Shown one piece after another: positions 10,133 to 18,976 of a DNA stretch of 64,000 nt. Made by a program: the position numbers and the translations under genes. Positions within the stretch are counted from its first letter, which is position 1, and every line of letters begins with the position of its first letter. The notes beneath the pieces are model-generated. The model worked only from the letters and a program-made list of their open reading frames with translations. It had not been told where the DNA came from and ran no database searches. The stretch is from Arcobacter siniprincipis (GTDB taxonomy: Bacteria; Campylobacterota; Campylobacteria; Campylobacterales; Arcobacteraceae): the NCBI RefSeq assembly GCF_048571125.1, contig NZ_CP182343.1:992001-1056000 (forward strand), in the 5' to 3' direction.

Positions 10133-11808
10133 ACTCTTTGATTCCTTATTTCATCATTTGCAAACATAACTTTTGGTTTACAATCTTCACAGCAATATAA
10201 AGTTTTTTGTTTTATAGGATTATTTGCAAAAATTGGAGACATTATAGTTGCGATTTTTTCTACTGCCTTTTTAGTTGCAAACTCTTTACCACATTCAGTA
10301 CATGCAAAAAGTTCATCTTGAGCTACTACTCTTTCTAAAAACGACTGGCTATTTAATTCAATTATATCTTGCTCAATTGTTAAACAATCTTTTTCTGGAC
10401 ATGAAAGTTCACAATATCCACATCCCGTACAAATTAATGGATTTAATCTTAGTGTATTATCTTCTGGATATGCCTTAAGGGCATCGACATTACAGGCTCC
10501 AACACATGATAAACATAAGGTACAGTTATCTTGATTTATATTTACTTTTGCATAATGAACATTTTCACCAGTTTTAACAATACCTAAATCATCATTTCCC
10601 ACAAGAGATGATAATCTAACAGCAAAAGCTTCTCTTTTCCTTTCATCTTCTTGATTATATGAAAATGTAGAACCATCAATTAAATCAACTTCTTCTAAGG
10701 CTTGTGATAACTCATCTTCATTTATTGCTACATATATAGCTTTTTTGCCATATTTTTTAGTATAAATATCATTTAAAATTCTAATAGCATCTGTACTTCC
10801 TTTAGATAAGAAGTCAGTATAAAATATAACTTGAGAACCACTTTCTTGTAGAATTGTTAAGAATGAAGTTTCATGTAAAAACTTTTCTCCATCTATTTTA
10901 AAAGGAAGTACATTTTCTTTTAGTGTTATATTTAATTGTGAAAGATTTATCTTTTGGGGAAGAATTAAAGGAATATTACCTCTAAACTTTTTTGCCATTT
11001 CATATATAGAATTTCTATTAATTGGGGCATAATCAAGCGCTCCAGAAGGACAAATTGAAATACATCCACCACATCCCTGGCAATCAATTTGTGAGAATTC
11101 CAAATGTTTTTTTTCATCAATTTTTATAATTGCAGTAGTGGGACATACTTCTTCACATCTTCCACAAACTTCTTCTCTTCTTTCATGATATTGACATATA
11201 TTAGCATCGTATGTAATGAATTTTTTATACTCATACTCTTCAACATTTTTTCTTAAAACACTTAGCACTTCATCAATAGAAGATCCTTTTGGATCAAATC
11301 CTCCACTTTGTCTTAATCCTAATTCTTTAATATCAAACCATACAATTTGATCAACTTTTAAAGTGACATCTTTTCCCTCATCATCCACAATAACTGTTAA
11401 ATTACCAATATGACCAGAAATTGATTTAATTATATCTTCACTTATTCTAAACATATCAAATTCATCTGAGTCTGTTTTTGAAATAAATTCTTTTGAATCA
11501 TCATCATTTGCAATTAATAATAATTTATTTCCTATTTTTTGTGTATAAATGACATCTTGAGCATTATCAAATTTAACTGCAGCAATTTCATAAAGTTTAT
11601 GAACATTTTGTATTTTTTTTGAAATCGAATCTTTTGTATTTTTAATATAAAAATCAATTTCGTCAGCACTTACTTCGCTATCTACTTCAGCACTATTTGA
11701 AATTAAGAATTTAATATCCTTTGTTTTCTCTATATCATTTGTAACAAATATACTTTCAGATAAAGGGAAATCCAACCCATCAGGGTTATGATATACAAAC
11801 TCTTGCAT
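10129..11808 (-). CDS. Multi-[4Fe-4S] ferredoxin-like protein (operon 2)
   Basis: This 559-residue paralogue of the protein at 4763-6463 aligns along its length. It has the same Cys groups: CGRCEEVCPT, CQGCGGCISICPSG, CTLCLSCVGACNVD, CTGCGYCELSCPE, CTECGKEF and CCEDCKPK. The ATG at 11808 is chosen because it follows GAAAGG and gives the same N-terminus as the paralogue (MQEFVYHNPDGLDFPL); a longer reading frame would run through a terminator hairpin. It follows the cytochrome b gene after that terminator, so its expression may be reduced or separately driven. Confidence 0.8.
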   Translation of the reverse strand: MQEFVYHNPDGLDFPLSESIFVTNDIEKTKDIKFLISNSAEVDSEVSADEIDFYIKNTKDSISKKIQNVHKLYEIAAVKFDNAQDVIYTQKIGNKLLLIANDDDSKEFISKTDSDEFDMFRISEDIIKSISGHIGNLTVIVDDEGKDVTLKVDQIVWFDIKELGLRQSGGFDPKGSSIDEVLSVLRKNVEEYEYKKFITYDANICQYHERREEVCGRCEEVCPTTAIIKIDEKKHLEFSQIDCQGCGGCISICPSGALDYAPINRNSIYEMAKKFRGNIPLILPQKINLSQLNITLKENVLPFKIDGEKFLHETSFLTILQESGSQVIFYTDFLSKGSTDAIRILNDIYTKKYGKKAIYVAINEDELSQALEEVDLIDGSTFSYNQEDERKREAFAVRLSSLVGNDDLGIVKTGENVHYAKVNINQDNCTLCLSCVGACNVDALKAYPEDNTLRLNPLICTGCGYCELSCPEKDCLTIEQDIIELNSQSFLERVVAQDELFACTECGKEFATKKAVEKIATIMSPIFANNPIKQKTLYCCEDCKPKVMFANDEIRNQRV

Positions 11809-11835
11809 ATTTAGCCTTTCTTTTATAAATATAAG

Positions 11836-11860
11836 AAAAAAACCTCTCAAAAAAGAGAGG
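11836..11860 (-). terminator. Intrinsic terminator or attenuator inside operon 2
   Basis: On the minus strand: CCTCTC, a six-T loop, GAGAGG, then a T run. It lies 14 bases after the cytochrome b stop and before the Fe-S/chaperone pair, so it likely lowers their transcription relative to fdhABC. Confidence 0.8.
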
Positions 11861-11873
11861 AATTTTAAAGTTT

Positions 11874-12767
11874 TTAAAGTTTTTTATCTTTTTTAAGTTC
11901 TTTGTAAAAAGTACTATGAAGAATTTCTACTTCTTCTTCTTCTTTATAACCACTTATTATGCTATGAATTGCACCTTTAATTGCAAATACTGACATATAA
12001 ATATGTGTCATAAATAATGCTGCAACTGCAAATCCTAATATATTATGAATAATTGCACTTGCTCTTAATAAATCAATTTGTGTTAATCCAAGTGAGGCTA
12101 TAAATTCTATTTTAAAATCTTGGAAAAACATTATTGCACCTGTGATTATCATTACGATTCCACCAAATGTACAAATGTAAAACCACATCTTTTGTCCAGC
12201 ATTAAATCTTCCTGCTGGAATAGGGTCTTTTCTTTTGTTTAAATATCCACCAAGTATCATCATCCATTTTATATCATCACTTGTTGGAAGCATATCTTTA
12301 AACCACATCATTAGCATAGGAATTACTGAAATCACAAATAGTATTGTTGCTATTGAATGGACATCTTTACAAAATCTTATAAATTCTCCACCACCTAATG
12401 TTGTTCCAAATACGATTGCAAATCCTGTTGGGACAATTAAGATAAATGCTATTGCTGCTATTGTGTGTATTATTCTATTAAAGATAGAAAAAACATAAAT
12501 TTTTTTTCTATCATGAGAAAAAATCATTGGTCCTATAATTTTATAGTGTATAAAAAAGACTGTTGGTACTCCTAATAATACGCCTAAGAATATAGGTTTA
12601 AAATATGTGCTTTGTAATAAAGTAAACCATTTACCTAAATGTAAAGATCCTTCTTTATCATATGCTAAAATATTTGGAATTAAATCTTTCCCAAATATTG
12701 CACTTTCACTGGCAAATGCCAGTGAACTTAGTGCTAAAAAGATTATTAATATATTTTTTAGTTTCAT
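11874..12767 (-). CDS. fdhC: Formate dehydrogenase cytochrome b subunit (operon 2)
   Basis: This 297-residue integral membrane protein has a cleavable-looking N-terminal signal (residues 1-20, ending AFASES). Four membrane helices follow, with His residues suited to haem b ligation: FNRIIHTIAAIAF, CKDVHSIATILF, IIHNILGFAVAALFMTHIYM. This is the pattern of FdhI/HydC-type cytochrome b. It takes electrons from FdhB and reduces quinone. The start at 12767 is chosen because the longer frame would overlap fdhB2 and disrupt the signal peptide; GAAAGAG precedes it. There is a 13-base gap after fdhB2. Confidence 0.88.
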   Translation of the reverse strand: MKLKNILIIFLALSSLAFASESAIFGKDLIPNILAYDKEGSLHLGKWFTLLQSTYFKPIFLGVLLGVPTVFFIHYKIIGPMIFSHDRKKIYVFSIFNRIIHTIAAIAFILIVPTGFAIVFGTTLGGGEFIRFCKDVHSIATILFVISVIPMLMMWFKDMLPTSDDIKWMMILGGYLNKRKDPIPAGRFNAGQKMWFYICTFGGIVMIITGAIMFFQDFKIEFIASLGLTQIDLLRASAIIHNILGFAVAALFMTHIYMSVFAIKGAIHSIISGYKEEEEVEILHSTFYKELKKDKKL

Positions 12768-12780
12768 ATTAACTCTTTCT

Positions 12781-13374
12781 TTATGATTTATATGCTGAAC
12801 TCCATGCTCTTGTTGTCGCAGCATGGTTATGTCCTCTTGATAGAACTCTTTGTCTAAATATTTCAGAAACTTTTTCTGAGTCTCCTACTAATAATGCATT
12901 TGTAGAACATACTGCTGCACACATTGGTACTTTACCTTCTGCTATTCTATTTTGTCCGTAAAGTTCTCTTTCGTGTTCACTGTTTGTTTCTAATGGTCCT
13001 CCTGCACACATTGTACATTTATCCATTGCTCCTTTTGCTCCAAATGCTCCATCTCGTGGGAATTGTGGTGCTCCAAATGGGCATGCATATAAACAATATC
13101 CACATCCGATACATTTATTTTTATCGTGTAGTACTATTCCATCTTCTCTTATGTAAAAACAATCCACAGGACATACTTGTTCACATGGTGCATCTGTACA
13201 ATGCATACAAGCTATTGATAATGAATATTCTAAATTTTCAATACCTTCGTTTAATGTTATTACTTTTCTTCTACTTATACCTGTTGGTAGTTCATGTGCT
13301 TCGGAGCAACCAACTGTACAAGCAAAACACTCAATACATCTATCTTCATCACAATAGAATTTCATTCTTGCCAT
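12781..13374 (-). CDS. fdhB: Formate dehydrogenase iron-sulfur subunit FdhB (operon 2)
   Basis: About 197 residues with four ferredoxin-type Cys groups (CIECFACTVGC, CMHCTDAPCEQVCPVDC, CIGCGYCLYACPFG, CTMC...CAAVC). It is strongly similar to the operon 1 copy. An ATG at 13383 has its AGGAG directly abutting, whereas the in-frame ATG at 13374 is nine bases after it and is preferred. It lies just after fdhA2. Confidence 0.92.
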   Translation of the reverse strand: MARMKFYCDEDRCIECFACTVGCSEAHELPTGISRRKVITLNEGIENLEYSLSIACMHCTDAPCEQVCPVDCFYIREDGIVLHDKNKCIGCGYCLYACPFGAPQFPRDGAFGAKGAMDKCTMCAGGPLETNSEHERELYGQNRIAEGKVPMCAAVCSTNALLVGDSEKVSEIFRQRVLSRGHNHAATTRAWSSAYKS

Positions 13375-13386
13375 TTCTCTCATCTC

Positions 13387-16233
13387 CTAGTCCTTTGCTT
13401 TCACAATTTTACATAATCCAGCATTGAATTCTGGTATTTGAGTAATGATGTCAAATCCATAGTTTGTAATTGTGTTTGAACTTTCACCTATTGCATAAGG
13501 TTTCGTTCCTTCTGGATAATTTGCACTCATATCAAAACCTTGCATTACACCTGCAAAGTTATATGGTAATGCGATTCTATCTGGCGTAACTCTATTACTG
13601 TATTGAGCTTTTACTTTAATTTTTGTTCCTTGAGGTGAATGTAACCACATCATATCACCATCTCTTAATCCATGTTCTGCTGCTAACTCTGGATTTATGT
13701 TTGCAAACATTTCAGGTGTAATATGAGAAAGATATTTACTTGTTCTTTCTATCATACCTGCTCCACTTAGGTTTACTACCCTCATAGTTACTAACATAGT
13801 TGGAAACTCTTTTGACCAATCTTGAGCCATTTGCTCTGATTTAAATCTCACATCAACTCTAAAGTTATTTGTTTGATCCTCATATGTTGGATACTTTCTA
13901 ACTAAATCCATTCTTGGAGAGTGAATTGGTTCTCTATGTTTTGGTATTGGATCTGGGAATGTCCATACAATTGCTCTTGCTTTTGCATTTCCATATACAC
14001 ATACTCCAGCCTCATTACATTTTTCTTGAATAATTCCACTTAGGTCAACTTTCCAGTTTGCACCCATTTTTCTTTTTTCTTCTTGGGTTAATGTAATTCC
14101 TAAAACTTTTTCTATATTAGCTTTTGTAATTTCTGGATATCCACCTTTGATTTTAGAACCTTTTACACTTACTCTTTCATCTGGTAATTGTGAAACTCCA
14201 TCATGTTCTAACCCAAATCTATTTCTAAATCCCATTCCACCTTTTAACATTGGTGTATCTACATCGTATAATATTGGACTTCCTGGGTGTTTTGTGTCCC
14301 AACTTGGCCATGGTAATCCATAATATTGACCTTTCATTTTCCCCGAACCTTTTAAAGTTATTGGATCAAATAAGTGCCAATTCTCTTGATGTTCTTTCAA
14401 TCTTTTTGCTGTCCATCCACCAAGTCCAATTGTTTTTACTGTTCTTGCTAATTCATCTGATGCATCATCTGGCCAATTAAAGTCTTTTTTTACTACTTTA
14501 TATTCACCATCAACAACATTCATTTTCATTGCTTTTACATATTCATCATAAAAACCAAATTTTTTAGCAAATTCAAACATTACTTCATGGTCAGTTTTAC
14601 TTTCATATAGAGGATCAACAATTTTACTTCTCCATTGTGAAGATCTATTTGTTGCAGTTACACTTCCTTCTGTTTCAAACTGTGTTCCTACAGGTAATAT
14701 ATAAATATTATCGGTTTTATTTGTTATTACGGCTGCTTCATTTACAAATGGCTCTGCAATTACTAATAAGTCTAATTTATCAAGTGCTTCTTTTACTTTT
14801 GCAGTTTGTGCCATTGAAGTAATACCAGTACCTTGAACCCATAAAGCTCTAATAGGACTTGAAGAATATGTTTTTTCTTCTTGTAATACACCTTGCCACC
14901 ATTTAGCAAGTGAGAATCCTTTTTCATTCATCCATTTTGGTGAGTGAAATCTTCCTTGTAACCAGTTATAATCAACACCCCATGCTTTCGCATAATATTT
15001 CCAAGATGCTTCACCTAATCCATAATATCCTGGTAAACTATCGGCTAGACAACACATATCAGTAGAACCTTGAACATTATCATGTCCTCTAATAATATTA
15101 CATCCTCCACCTTCTTTACCCATGTTTCCTAATACTAGTTGAAGTATTGGTAGAATTCTTGTATTTGATGTCCCAGTACTATGTTGTGTAATACCTAATG
15201 CCCAAACAACTGTAGTTGGTTTTGTTTTTGCTAAAAGTGTTGCTAAGTGTATAATTTTTTCAGATGGAATTCCAGTAACATCTGCTGTTTCTTCTGGTGT
15301 CCATTTTTTAGCTTCTTTTCGTACTTCTTCCATACCATATACACGACTATCAATAAATTTTTTATCTTCCCAACCATTTTTAAAAATGATATGTAATAGT
15401 CCATAAATAAATGCTACATCTGTACCTGTTCTTATTCTTAAATAATGATCTGCTTTTGCTGCAGATTTTGTATATACTGGATCAACAACTATTAGTTTTG
15501 CATTATTTCTATCTTTTGCTTGAAGAAAATGTTTAAATCCAATTGGATTTGCAACAGCTGAATTTGCTCCAATCATTAAAATTGCTTTAGAGTGTCCGAC
15601 AACATCACCAAAATGATTTGTCATAGCGCCATAACCCCATGTATTCGCCACACCGGCGACAGTTGCACTATGTCAAATTCTAGCTACGTGATCGATATTA
15701 TTCGTACCCCACATTGCAGCAAACTTTCTAAAATAAAAAGCTTGTTGTAAATTAAATTTTGCTGATCCTAAGAACATTGCTGCATCTGGACCATTTTCTT
15801 TTCTAAAAGTTAACATTTTCTCAGAAATTTCATCAATTGCTTGTTTCCAAGAAATTCTTTGCCATTTCCCTGCCACTTTTTTAAGTGGATGTTTTACTCT
15901 TTGTTTACTTTTTACTAAATCTATTTGATCTATACCTTTACAACAATGACTTCCTTCACTTATAGGATGGTCTTGTGCTACATCTTGTCTTACCCAAACT
16001 CCGTTTTGTACTTCAGCTACGATTCCACATCCTGCCGAACATATACTACAAATAGTTTTGACTTTTTTTGATCCTGGGAAAGGATTTTTTACTTCATCTT
16101 CTGTTGCTTTTCTTACTGTATCTGTAGATGCGAACATTGATGTTGCTCCTACTCCTGCACCAATTGAAGCAAGTTTTAGAAAGTTTCTTCTTCCCATTTT
16201 CAAAGATATGTCGTTAAGTTCATTTTTGCCCAT
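13387..16233 (-). CDS. fdhA: Formate dehydrogenase catalytic subunit FdhA, selenoprotein (operon 2)
   Basis: A single 948-residue gene with an in-frame Sec TGA at 15673-15675 (VARI-U-HSATVAGVANTWGYG). It has a Tat signal (MGRRNFLK), a [4Fe-4S] motif (CSICSAGC), a bisMGD-binding body (MIGANSAVANP, RGHDNVQGSTD) and a C-terminal dinucleotide-binding domain (MLVTMRVVNL). It is a full-length paralogue of FdhA1. Differences include an insert of about ten residues near KMNVVDGEYKVVKK. Both copies keep the Sec, the following His and the proximal Arg, so both look active. Confidence 0.96.
15645..15675 (-). promoter_or_regulatory. Bacterial SECIS hairpin with Sec TGA of fdhA2
   Basis: The geometry is the same as in fdhA1 (stem at bases 17-21/27-31 from the TGA, loop GGTGT). 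The sequence is TCGCC-GGTGT-GGCGA. The T-A pair of fdhA1 at positions 18/30 is C-G here; both changes are silent in the protein, so they support a conserved RNA stem. Confidence 0.87.
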
Positions 16234-16246
16234 TATCTTTTACTCC

Positions 16247-16453
16247 TTAATAACTAGCTTTATAAAAAGCTTTCCATTCCTCTGTCTCTTTGTATAAAAT
16301 CTCTTTTTTATTAGATTTTCCTACAACAACACCATTTGAACCATCACTTGTATTATTCTTAGTACTAGCCATTGCAACAGTTGCACCAGCAGCAGCTACA
16401 AGTGCGCTTGCACTCAGAGTTTTTTTAATAAAACTCCGTCTATTATCTTTCAT
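16247..16453 (-). CDS. Small Tat-signal protein of the formate dehydrogenase operon (operon 2)
   Basis: This 68-residue protein has a Tat motif (NRRSFIKK), an Ala-rich hydrophobic segment ending at MASTK, then the conserved tail NGVVVGKSNKKEILYKET-W. It is the first gene of operon 2, 13 bases before fdhA2, with SD GGAGGAA. It is the paralogue of 3695-3907. Confidence 0.85.
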   Translation of the reverse strand: MKDNRRSFIKKTLSASALVAAAGATVAMASTKNNTSDGSNGVVVGKSNKKEILYKETEEWKAFYKASY

Positions 16454-16487
16454 GGTTTCCTCCAGATATTTTTTTCTTTAACATCTA

Positions 16488-16652
16488 TAATATGCTATTT
16501 TTGCATATTAGTATTTAAAAAAATAATTTAAAAAGTTTATCTTTTCCCTAATATAAATAATATGCTATTTTTGCATATTACTATTTGAAAAAAAATAATT
16601 TAAAAAAGCTTATCTTTCTTTGCCATATCTAATATGCAAAAATAGCATATTA
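16488..16652. repeat. Three palindromic repeats (ATATGC-N7-GCATAT) in about 70-bp units
   Basis: Identical 23-bp palindromes lie at 16488-16510 and 16558-16580, and the inverted version at 16630-16652. The first two are the heads of a 70-bp tandem repeat whose remaining bases (A-rich, then a TTTATCTTT-like stretch) are also similar. They sit in the 300-bp leader of operon 2 and may be binding sites or RNA hairpins. Confidence 0.75.
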
Positions 16653-16754
16653 GTATTAAAAGATAAGATTTAATCGCTCTTTAAATACTATAAAATAGAC
16701 ACATAGATAAAATAAATTTTACACACATTTAAAAAGTAATTTTAAAATCTCTTT

Positions 16755-16772
16755 GGTAAAACTTTATTTACC
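16755..16772. promoter_or_regulatory. Palindromic operator, site 1 of locus 2
   Basis: GGTAAAACTTTATTTACC has exact arms GGTAAA/TTTACC around six bases. It corresponds in arrangement to the site at 6478-6495, including the preceding CTTT. Confidence 0.7.
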
Positions 16773-16809
16773 GAATTTTATTGCTAAAATTCTTAACTTA
16801 CACTTAAAA

Positions 16810-16827
16810 GTTAAAATTTAATTTACC
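16810..16827. promoter_or_regulatory. Palindromic operator, site 2 of locus 2
   Basis: GTTAAAATTTAATTTACC is 55 bp from site 1. Locus 1 has a 54-bp spacing, with the degenerate arm on the other side. The bases from 16828 to 17008 carry no other clear signal. Confidence 0.6.
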
Positions 16828-17008
16828 AAATTAATTAAATCTTTAATTTAAGTAACAAAACAGCTTTAAATTTAATATCAGTATTTAATTATTTATCTAG
16901 TAAAATATACAATGGTTAAAAACTTTTAGTACTAATTCCAATTTTAAATATACAATATTTAATTTTTTAAGAAAAAGAATACACGGGTTTTACTATAAAA
17001 CTTGGGAA

Positions 17009-17175
17009 TCAGTGCCAAAAGCTGGAATAATTAAATCTTGTGGAGAGTCTGTCATTGGTGGAGACAGTTTTTGGCTTAATTACTATGAATGTACAAAGTT
17101 TCCAATCAAAATTATAATTGTTCACTCTTTACAATTAAAATACCAATAAATGATGAGGACATAGATGAAAAATAG
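17009..17175 (+). pseudogene. Fused remnant of the binding-protein gene start and kinase gene end
   Basis: Bases 17009-17070 translate as SVPKAGIIKSCGESVIGGDSF, which matches SLPKTGIIKSWGESVIVGAD near the start of the protein at 6573. Bases 17108-17175 translate as NYNCSLFTIKIPINDED plus IDEK and a stop, which matches the end of the kinase at 7760. The roughly 2.4 kb between them is gone. This is a deletion scar of a second sensor operon immediately before the response regulator. Confidence 0.85.
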
Positions 17176-17827
17176 AGATTTAGGAATCTTAAGAGATTTT
17201 AATATTTTGTATTTAGAAGACGATGAAAATTTATTAAAACATACATCTGATGTATTAGAAGATTTTGTAAATAATATATTCCTTGCAAAAACTTCATGTG
17301 AAGCAATGGAAATTTTATTAAATAAAAAAGTTGATGCTATAGTTACTGATATTTTATTAGAAGATGAAAATGGAATTGATTTTTTAAATCATATAAAAAG
17401 CAAAAACATTAATATTCCTACTATTCTTACAACTGCTCATACAGATACAAATTATTTACTTGATGCAATAAAACTAAAAGTTGAGAATTATATAGTTAAG
17501 CCGATAAATATAAAAGAGTTACTTAATACTTTACATGATATTTTATTGCCAATTGTTCAACAAAAAGAGATACAAAAAAGTAGAAGTGTTATAAGAACAA
17601 TTGCTGCAATTACTGATAGTAAGCAAGTGGCTATTGTAAAACATATTATAAATAATTTAGATAATGAAAGTCATTTTACAGCTTCATATACAGATATTAT
17701 GGAAGAGTTTTGTATATCAAAACCAACTTTAATAAAGCTCTTTAAAGAGCTTTCAGAGAAAAATATTTTAATAAAAGTTCAACATAAAACTTATAGGTTC
17801 AATGCTCCTTCTTTGGAGAGTTTATAA
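17165..17827 (+). CDS. Response regulator with C-terminal winged-helix domain
   Basis: This 220-residue protein has a receiver domain at residues 10-130 with the acidic pair EDD, phospho-acceptor Asp in VTDILLEDENG (about residue 60), a Thr in LTTAH and Lys in IVKPIN. The C-terminal domain (about 145-215; ASYTDIMEEFCISKPTLIKLFKEL...TYRF) looks like a winged helix for DNA binding. The ATG overlaps the tail of the kinase remnant, as in an ancestral kinase-regulator operon, with SD GAGGA. It likely binds the GGTAAA-N6-TTTACC sites and controls formate dehydrogenase genes; this is inferred. Confidence 0.85.
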   Translation: MKNRDLGILRDFNILYLEDDENLLKHTSDVLEDFVNNIFLAKTSCEAMEILLNKKVDAIVTDILLEDENGIDFLNHIKSKNINIPTILTTAHTDTNYLLDAIKLKVENYIVKPINIKELLNTLHDILLPIVQQKEIQKSRSVIRTIAAITDSKQVAIVKHIINNLDNESHFTASYTDIMEEFCISKPTLIKLFKELSEKNILIKVQHKTYRFNAPSLESL

Positions 17828-17867
17828 AAAAAACTACAAGTACGAAAATATTTAAGTGATAAAAGAA

Positions 17868-18359
17868 TTAAATATTTTTTAATATTTTTATAAAAAGAGT
17901 TAGAAAAAGCTCTTTTTCTTTATCGCTAAGAATTGAAAAACAATTATTTTCATAAGTCAGAATATCTTCAAATACTTTTCTACAAATCTCTTCTCCTAAA
18001 GGGGTTATTTGTACTAATTTACTTCTTTTATCATATTCATTGTCAAGTCTAATTATAAACTTTCTATCTTCAAGTTTTTTTAATACTTTAGTGATTGCTG
18101 CTGAAGAAAAAATTAATTTTTCACTTAATTTTTTTGGAGAAATTGTTTGTTTTTCATCTCTAAGAGCTAAAATAGTAATCAGTGCATCAGTTTCACTATC
18201 ACTTAAATTATAATTGCTATCTTCAATTTTAGAAATGTTTTTTTGTATTTTATTGTATGCCAAATAAAAAGGGAAAGTTAATTTTAATACTTCACTAAGG
18301 GGTGAAAGTACTATTTTCTTGTGTGCTGTAATATCTGCATTAAGGTCATTTATATTCAT
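17868..18359 (-). CDS. MarR-family transcriptional regulator
   Basis: This 163-residue protein has a central winged helix (LSDSETDALITILALRDE...ISPKKLSEKLIFSSAAITKVLKKLEDRKFIIRLDNEYDKRSKLVQITPLG), with the DxRS(K)xxxxT wing pattern of MarR proteins. It is divergent from a DoxX gene, and a palindrome lies in the shared intergenic region, so it probably represses itself and doxX. The ligand is unknown; redox or phenolic signals are common in the family. Confidence 0.88.
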   Translation of the reverse strand: MNINDLNADITAHKKIVLSPLSEVLKLTFPFYLAYNKIQKNISKIEDSNYNLSDSETDALITILALRDEKQTISPKKLSEKLIFSSAAITKVLKKLEDRKFIIRLDNEYDKRSKLVQITPLGEEICRKVFEDILTYENNCFSILSDKEKELFLTLFIKILKNI

Positions 18360-18404
18360 AAAAAATTATACCTTAATTTTGATAAATAAAACTTAACTAA
18401 AAAG

Positions 18405-18430
18405 TAATTTACTAGTAAGGTACTTGTAAG
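18405..18430. promoter_or_regulatory. Putative MarR operator
   Basis: The perfect palindrome TTACTAGTAA (18409-18418) is followed by a partial repeat (GGTACTTGTAAG) between the divergent marR and doxX genes. The position fits a MarR-type operator. Confidence 0.5.
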
Positions 18431-18501
18431 CCTCTTATTGATATTATTCCATGATTATTGAGAATAAAAATATGTATATATTGATTATATAAAGGAATAA
18501 A

Positions 18502-18936
18502 ATGGAGAAAAAAGAAAGTTGCTGTATTTCATCAGAGTGTGATTATACAGATATTTCAAAATTAATGTTAAGATTTACAGTTGGTTTTTTACTTTTGTTT
18601 CATGGAATGGCTAAAATAAATTATGGTATATCATTTATAGAAGAATTATTGGCTAGTAAAGGACTACCAACTATTATTGCTTATGGTTCATATATTGGTG
18701 AGATTGTTGCTCCCATAATGTTAATAATAGGTTTTAGAGTAAGAATAGCTTCTATAATTATTTTCTTTACATTAATTATGGCAGTTTTTCTTGGACATTT
18801 AGATGACTTTTTTACATTATCAGAAGTTGGCGCATGGGCAATGGAAGTTCAAATATTTTATCTTATGGGTTCTTTAGCAATTTTTTTACAAGGTGCTGGG
18901 AAATATAGTATTGATGGCTGTACTAAGAATAAATAA
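18502..18936 (+). CDS. DoxX-family membrane protein
   Basis: This 144-residue protein has a Cys-containing N-terminus (SCCISSECDY) and four membrane helices. The DoxX signature region is LMLRFTVGFLLLFHGMAKI and GLPTIIAYGSYIGEIVAPIMLIIGF. The family is linked to redox or thiol stress and quinone-related oxidoreductases, but the specific role is unclear. It is divergent from the MarR gene and ends at a strong bidirectional terminator. Confidence 0.88.
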   Translation: MEKKESCCISSECDYTDISKLMLRFTVGFLLLFHGMAKINYGISFIEELLASKGLPTIIAYGSYIGEIVAPIMLIIGFRVRIASIIIFFTLIMAVFLGHLDDFFTLSEVGAWAMEVQIFYLMGSLAIFLQGAGKYSIDGCTKNK

Positions 18937-18941
18937 TATAT

Positions 18942-18976
18942 AAAAAAAGCTTCACTTTAAAGGTGAAGCTTTTTTA
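18942..18976. terminator. Bidirectional terminator
   Basis: AAAAAAAGCTTCAC, a short AT loop, GGTGAAGCTTTTTT. It serves the convergent doxX and MerP-like genes. Confidence 0.9.

Noticed and set aside
16488..16652. Possible CRISPR array from regularly spaced palindromes
   Set aside because: There are only three units, one inverted, and the intervening sequence is itself repeated; no cas genes are present.
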